From Ferruginibacter albus (GTDB lineage: Bacteria; Bacteroidota; Bacteroidia; Chitinophagales; Chitinophagaceae): a stretch of DNA of 64,000 nt. This document shows, piece by piece, positions 62,956 to 64,000 of the stretch. Numbering within the stretch: position 1 is the stretch's first letter; each line of letters begins with the position of its first letter. A program made the position numbers and the translations under genes. The notes beneath the pieces were generated by a model. That model was given only the letters and a program-made list of their open reading frames with translations, ran no database searches and was not told the DNA's origin. The stretch lies in NCBI RefSeq assembly GCF_020042285.1, contig NZ_CP083388.1, positions 1,142,001 to 1,206,000 on the forward strand, written 5' to 3'.

Positions 62956-64000
62956 AGGAACGTATAGCCACCACAGGGTCTAACTTGGCTGCCCTGGATG
63001 CAGGGAATATACCTGCTAGTATTCCTACTACAATACAAAGAATGACCGTAGCTATTAATAACGGAACTGAAATGAAAACAGGAAAGTTCAGCGGTCCGGA
63101 TAAAACCAGGGTTAATATATAAACAAAGATCAAACCTATAAAACCACCCAGCAGGCAAAGAATAGCGGCTTCCATTAAAAATTCAAACAAAATGCTTCTG
63201 CTTTTGGCACCGATGGCTTTTTTCAATCCAATAACAGGAGTACGTTCTTTTACTGTAACAAACATAATATTGGCAATGCCAAACATTCCTACGATCAAAC
63301 TAATTACGCCGATCAATGCTCCCACCAGGTCAACTATTCCGAATAACCCTGTAACTGCTTTGCTGAAAGCTTCTACGCTGTTTAACGTAAAATTGTCTTC
63401 AGTCGTAGGACTTAATCTTCTTATCTGCCGCATCACGCCTTCCAATTCAGCTTGCACAGCAGTGGTCGCAACACCCTCTTTTCCTTTGGCGATAATTACC
63501 GGGTTGGAATTATCAACATCGATCAATTGCTTACAAAGATTATAAGGAATCATTACGCAATTGTCATAATCCCAGCCTACGAAATTTTTTCCTTCTTTTA
63601 TAAAAACTCCTACAATGGTTATCTTCTTTCCTTTCATTTCAATTTCTTTTCCTAACGCACGGGATGCAATGCCAAAGAGTTTTTCAGCATTATCAAAACC
63701 AATTAAAGCAACTGCACTGCCGCTATTGAATTCAACATCGGAAATATATCTACCACTTTCAAAACGCATAGGCTGAATGATAGATTGCGATTCAGTGACA
63801 CCATACACAGAAGAATTTTGAACCACATTATCACCATATGAAACATTCTCCGCATCTCTCACTACAAAACTGGCCGCATCCAATAATTGTGTTCGTTTCA
63901 TTATCAGCGATGCTTCTTCATATTTCATTACCGGTCTTGCCCGGTATTTCCACATCGGTTTATCCGGTCCGCCACTATAATCCCACCGGTCAATAAAAAT
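62954..64000 (-). CDS. MacB-type ABC transporter permease, cut by window edge
   Basis: The frame is open to base 64000, so the N-terminus is missing; 348 residues are visible. A periplasmic MacB-like core domain (AVALIGFDNAEKLFG, GKKITIVGVFIKEGK) precedes an FtsX domain with three membrane helices (LIGVISLIVGMFGIANIMFV; AILCLLGGFIGLIFVYILTL; IATVILCIVVGILAGIFPA) and VKERTPVIGLKKAIGAKSRS, ending SRAAKLDPVVAIRS. These proteins couple an ATPase to export or mechanotransmission across the envelope. Substrate unknown. Host gene upstream of tsaD, 78 bp, same strand. Confidence 0.9.
   Translation of the reverse strand: MFIDRWDYSGGPDKPMWKYRARPVMKYEEASLIMKRTQLLDAASFVVRDAENVSYGDNVVQNSSVYGVTESQSIIQPMRFESGRYISDVEFNSGSAVALIGFDNAEKLFGIASRALGKEIEMKGKKITIVGVFIKEGKNFVGWDYDNCVMIPYNLCKQLIDVDNSNPVIIAKGKEGVATTAVQAELEGVMRQIRRLSPTTEDNFTLNSVEAFSKAVTGLFGIVDLVGALIGVISLIVGMFGIANIMFVTVKERTPVIGLKKAIGAKSRSILFEFLMEAAILCLLGGFIGLIFVYILTLVLSGPLNFPVFISVPLLIATVILCIVVGILAGIFPASRAAKLDPVVAIRS

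Noticed and set aside
1..64000. CRISPR arrays, IS elements, prophage or conjugation genes
   Set aside because: No regular spaced repeats, transposases, capsid, relaxase or T4SS proteins were recognised on either strand.

Overview
The window comes from a member of the Bacteroidota, most likely a Chitinophagaceae-type soil or water bacterium. The evidence is two type IX secretion (T9SS) cargo proteins (a type A-like C-terminal domain at 7466-8860 and a gliding-motility type B domain at 55974-61835), families common in that group (DUF4386, DUF6799, CheB/CheR-PAS-kinase fusions), TAnnTTTG-like promoter elements and A/T-rich DNA. No species can be named from the sequence alone.

Layout. (1) 1-531 is host chromosome: a truncated cyclophilin gene and the terminator that once followed a tRNA-Leu gene. 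(2) About 533-53254 reads as one integrated genomic island of roughly 52.7 kb. Its two ends share an 11-bp core (GTGCCCAGAAC) that is the 3' end of tRNA-Leu(CAA). An intact tRNA-Leu and a large serine recombinase lie at the right end. The tRNA 3' terminus with an encoded CCA and its terminator are stranded at the left end. (3) 53255-64000 is host chromosome again: tRNA-Leu, hscB, a saccharopine-dehydrogenase-like gene, a tRNA1(Val) methyltransferase, a giant T9SS type B protein, tsaD and a truncated MacB-type permease.

The island starts with a three-gene anti-phage operon that matches Shango (TerB-domain protein, ATPase, helicase; 1567-7006). It then carries mainly stress and envelope cargo: AlkB, Hsp20, two YciE ferritin-like proteins, a low-affinity iron permease homologue, a CinA-domain protein, a large catalase, a Zn-alcohol dehydrogenase, a Tat-exported SDR, a fatty acid desaturase, a GH1-RmlD fusion with UDP-galactopyranose mutase, and a glycosyltransferase. 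Regulators are receiver-only proteins, a 1123-residue CheB-CheR-PAS-histidine kinase with its own receiver, an AraC protein and an ECF sigma factor. The last ~4 kb before attR is a recombination module: a zinc-cysteine protein, a small coiled-coil membrane protein, a MerR-like protein, an overlapping small ORF and the recombinase. No conjugation or phage structural genes were recognised.

The island looks built by accretion and decay. It holds a ~1-kb segmental duplication 30.7 kb apart (each copy with a small Ser/Pro/Thr-rich exported protein and a dead DUF3606 gene, while the live DUF3606 gene lies between them), a truncated receiver gene, a decayed PAS-domain gene, and a tRNA(CAT) gene whose two halves lie in opposite orientation. 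Three copies of a two-part motif (TGYGAATTATGCAA, 14-15 nt, ATATAANNSTTAAA) surround the AraC/ECF region and suggest a local regulon.
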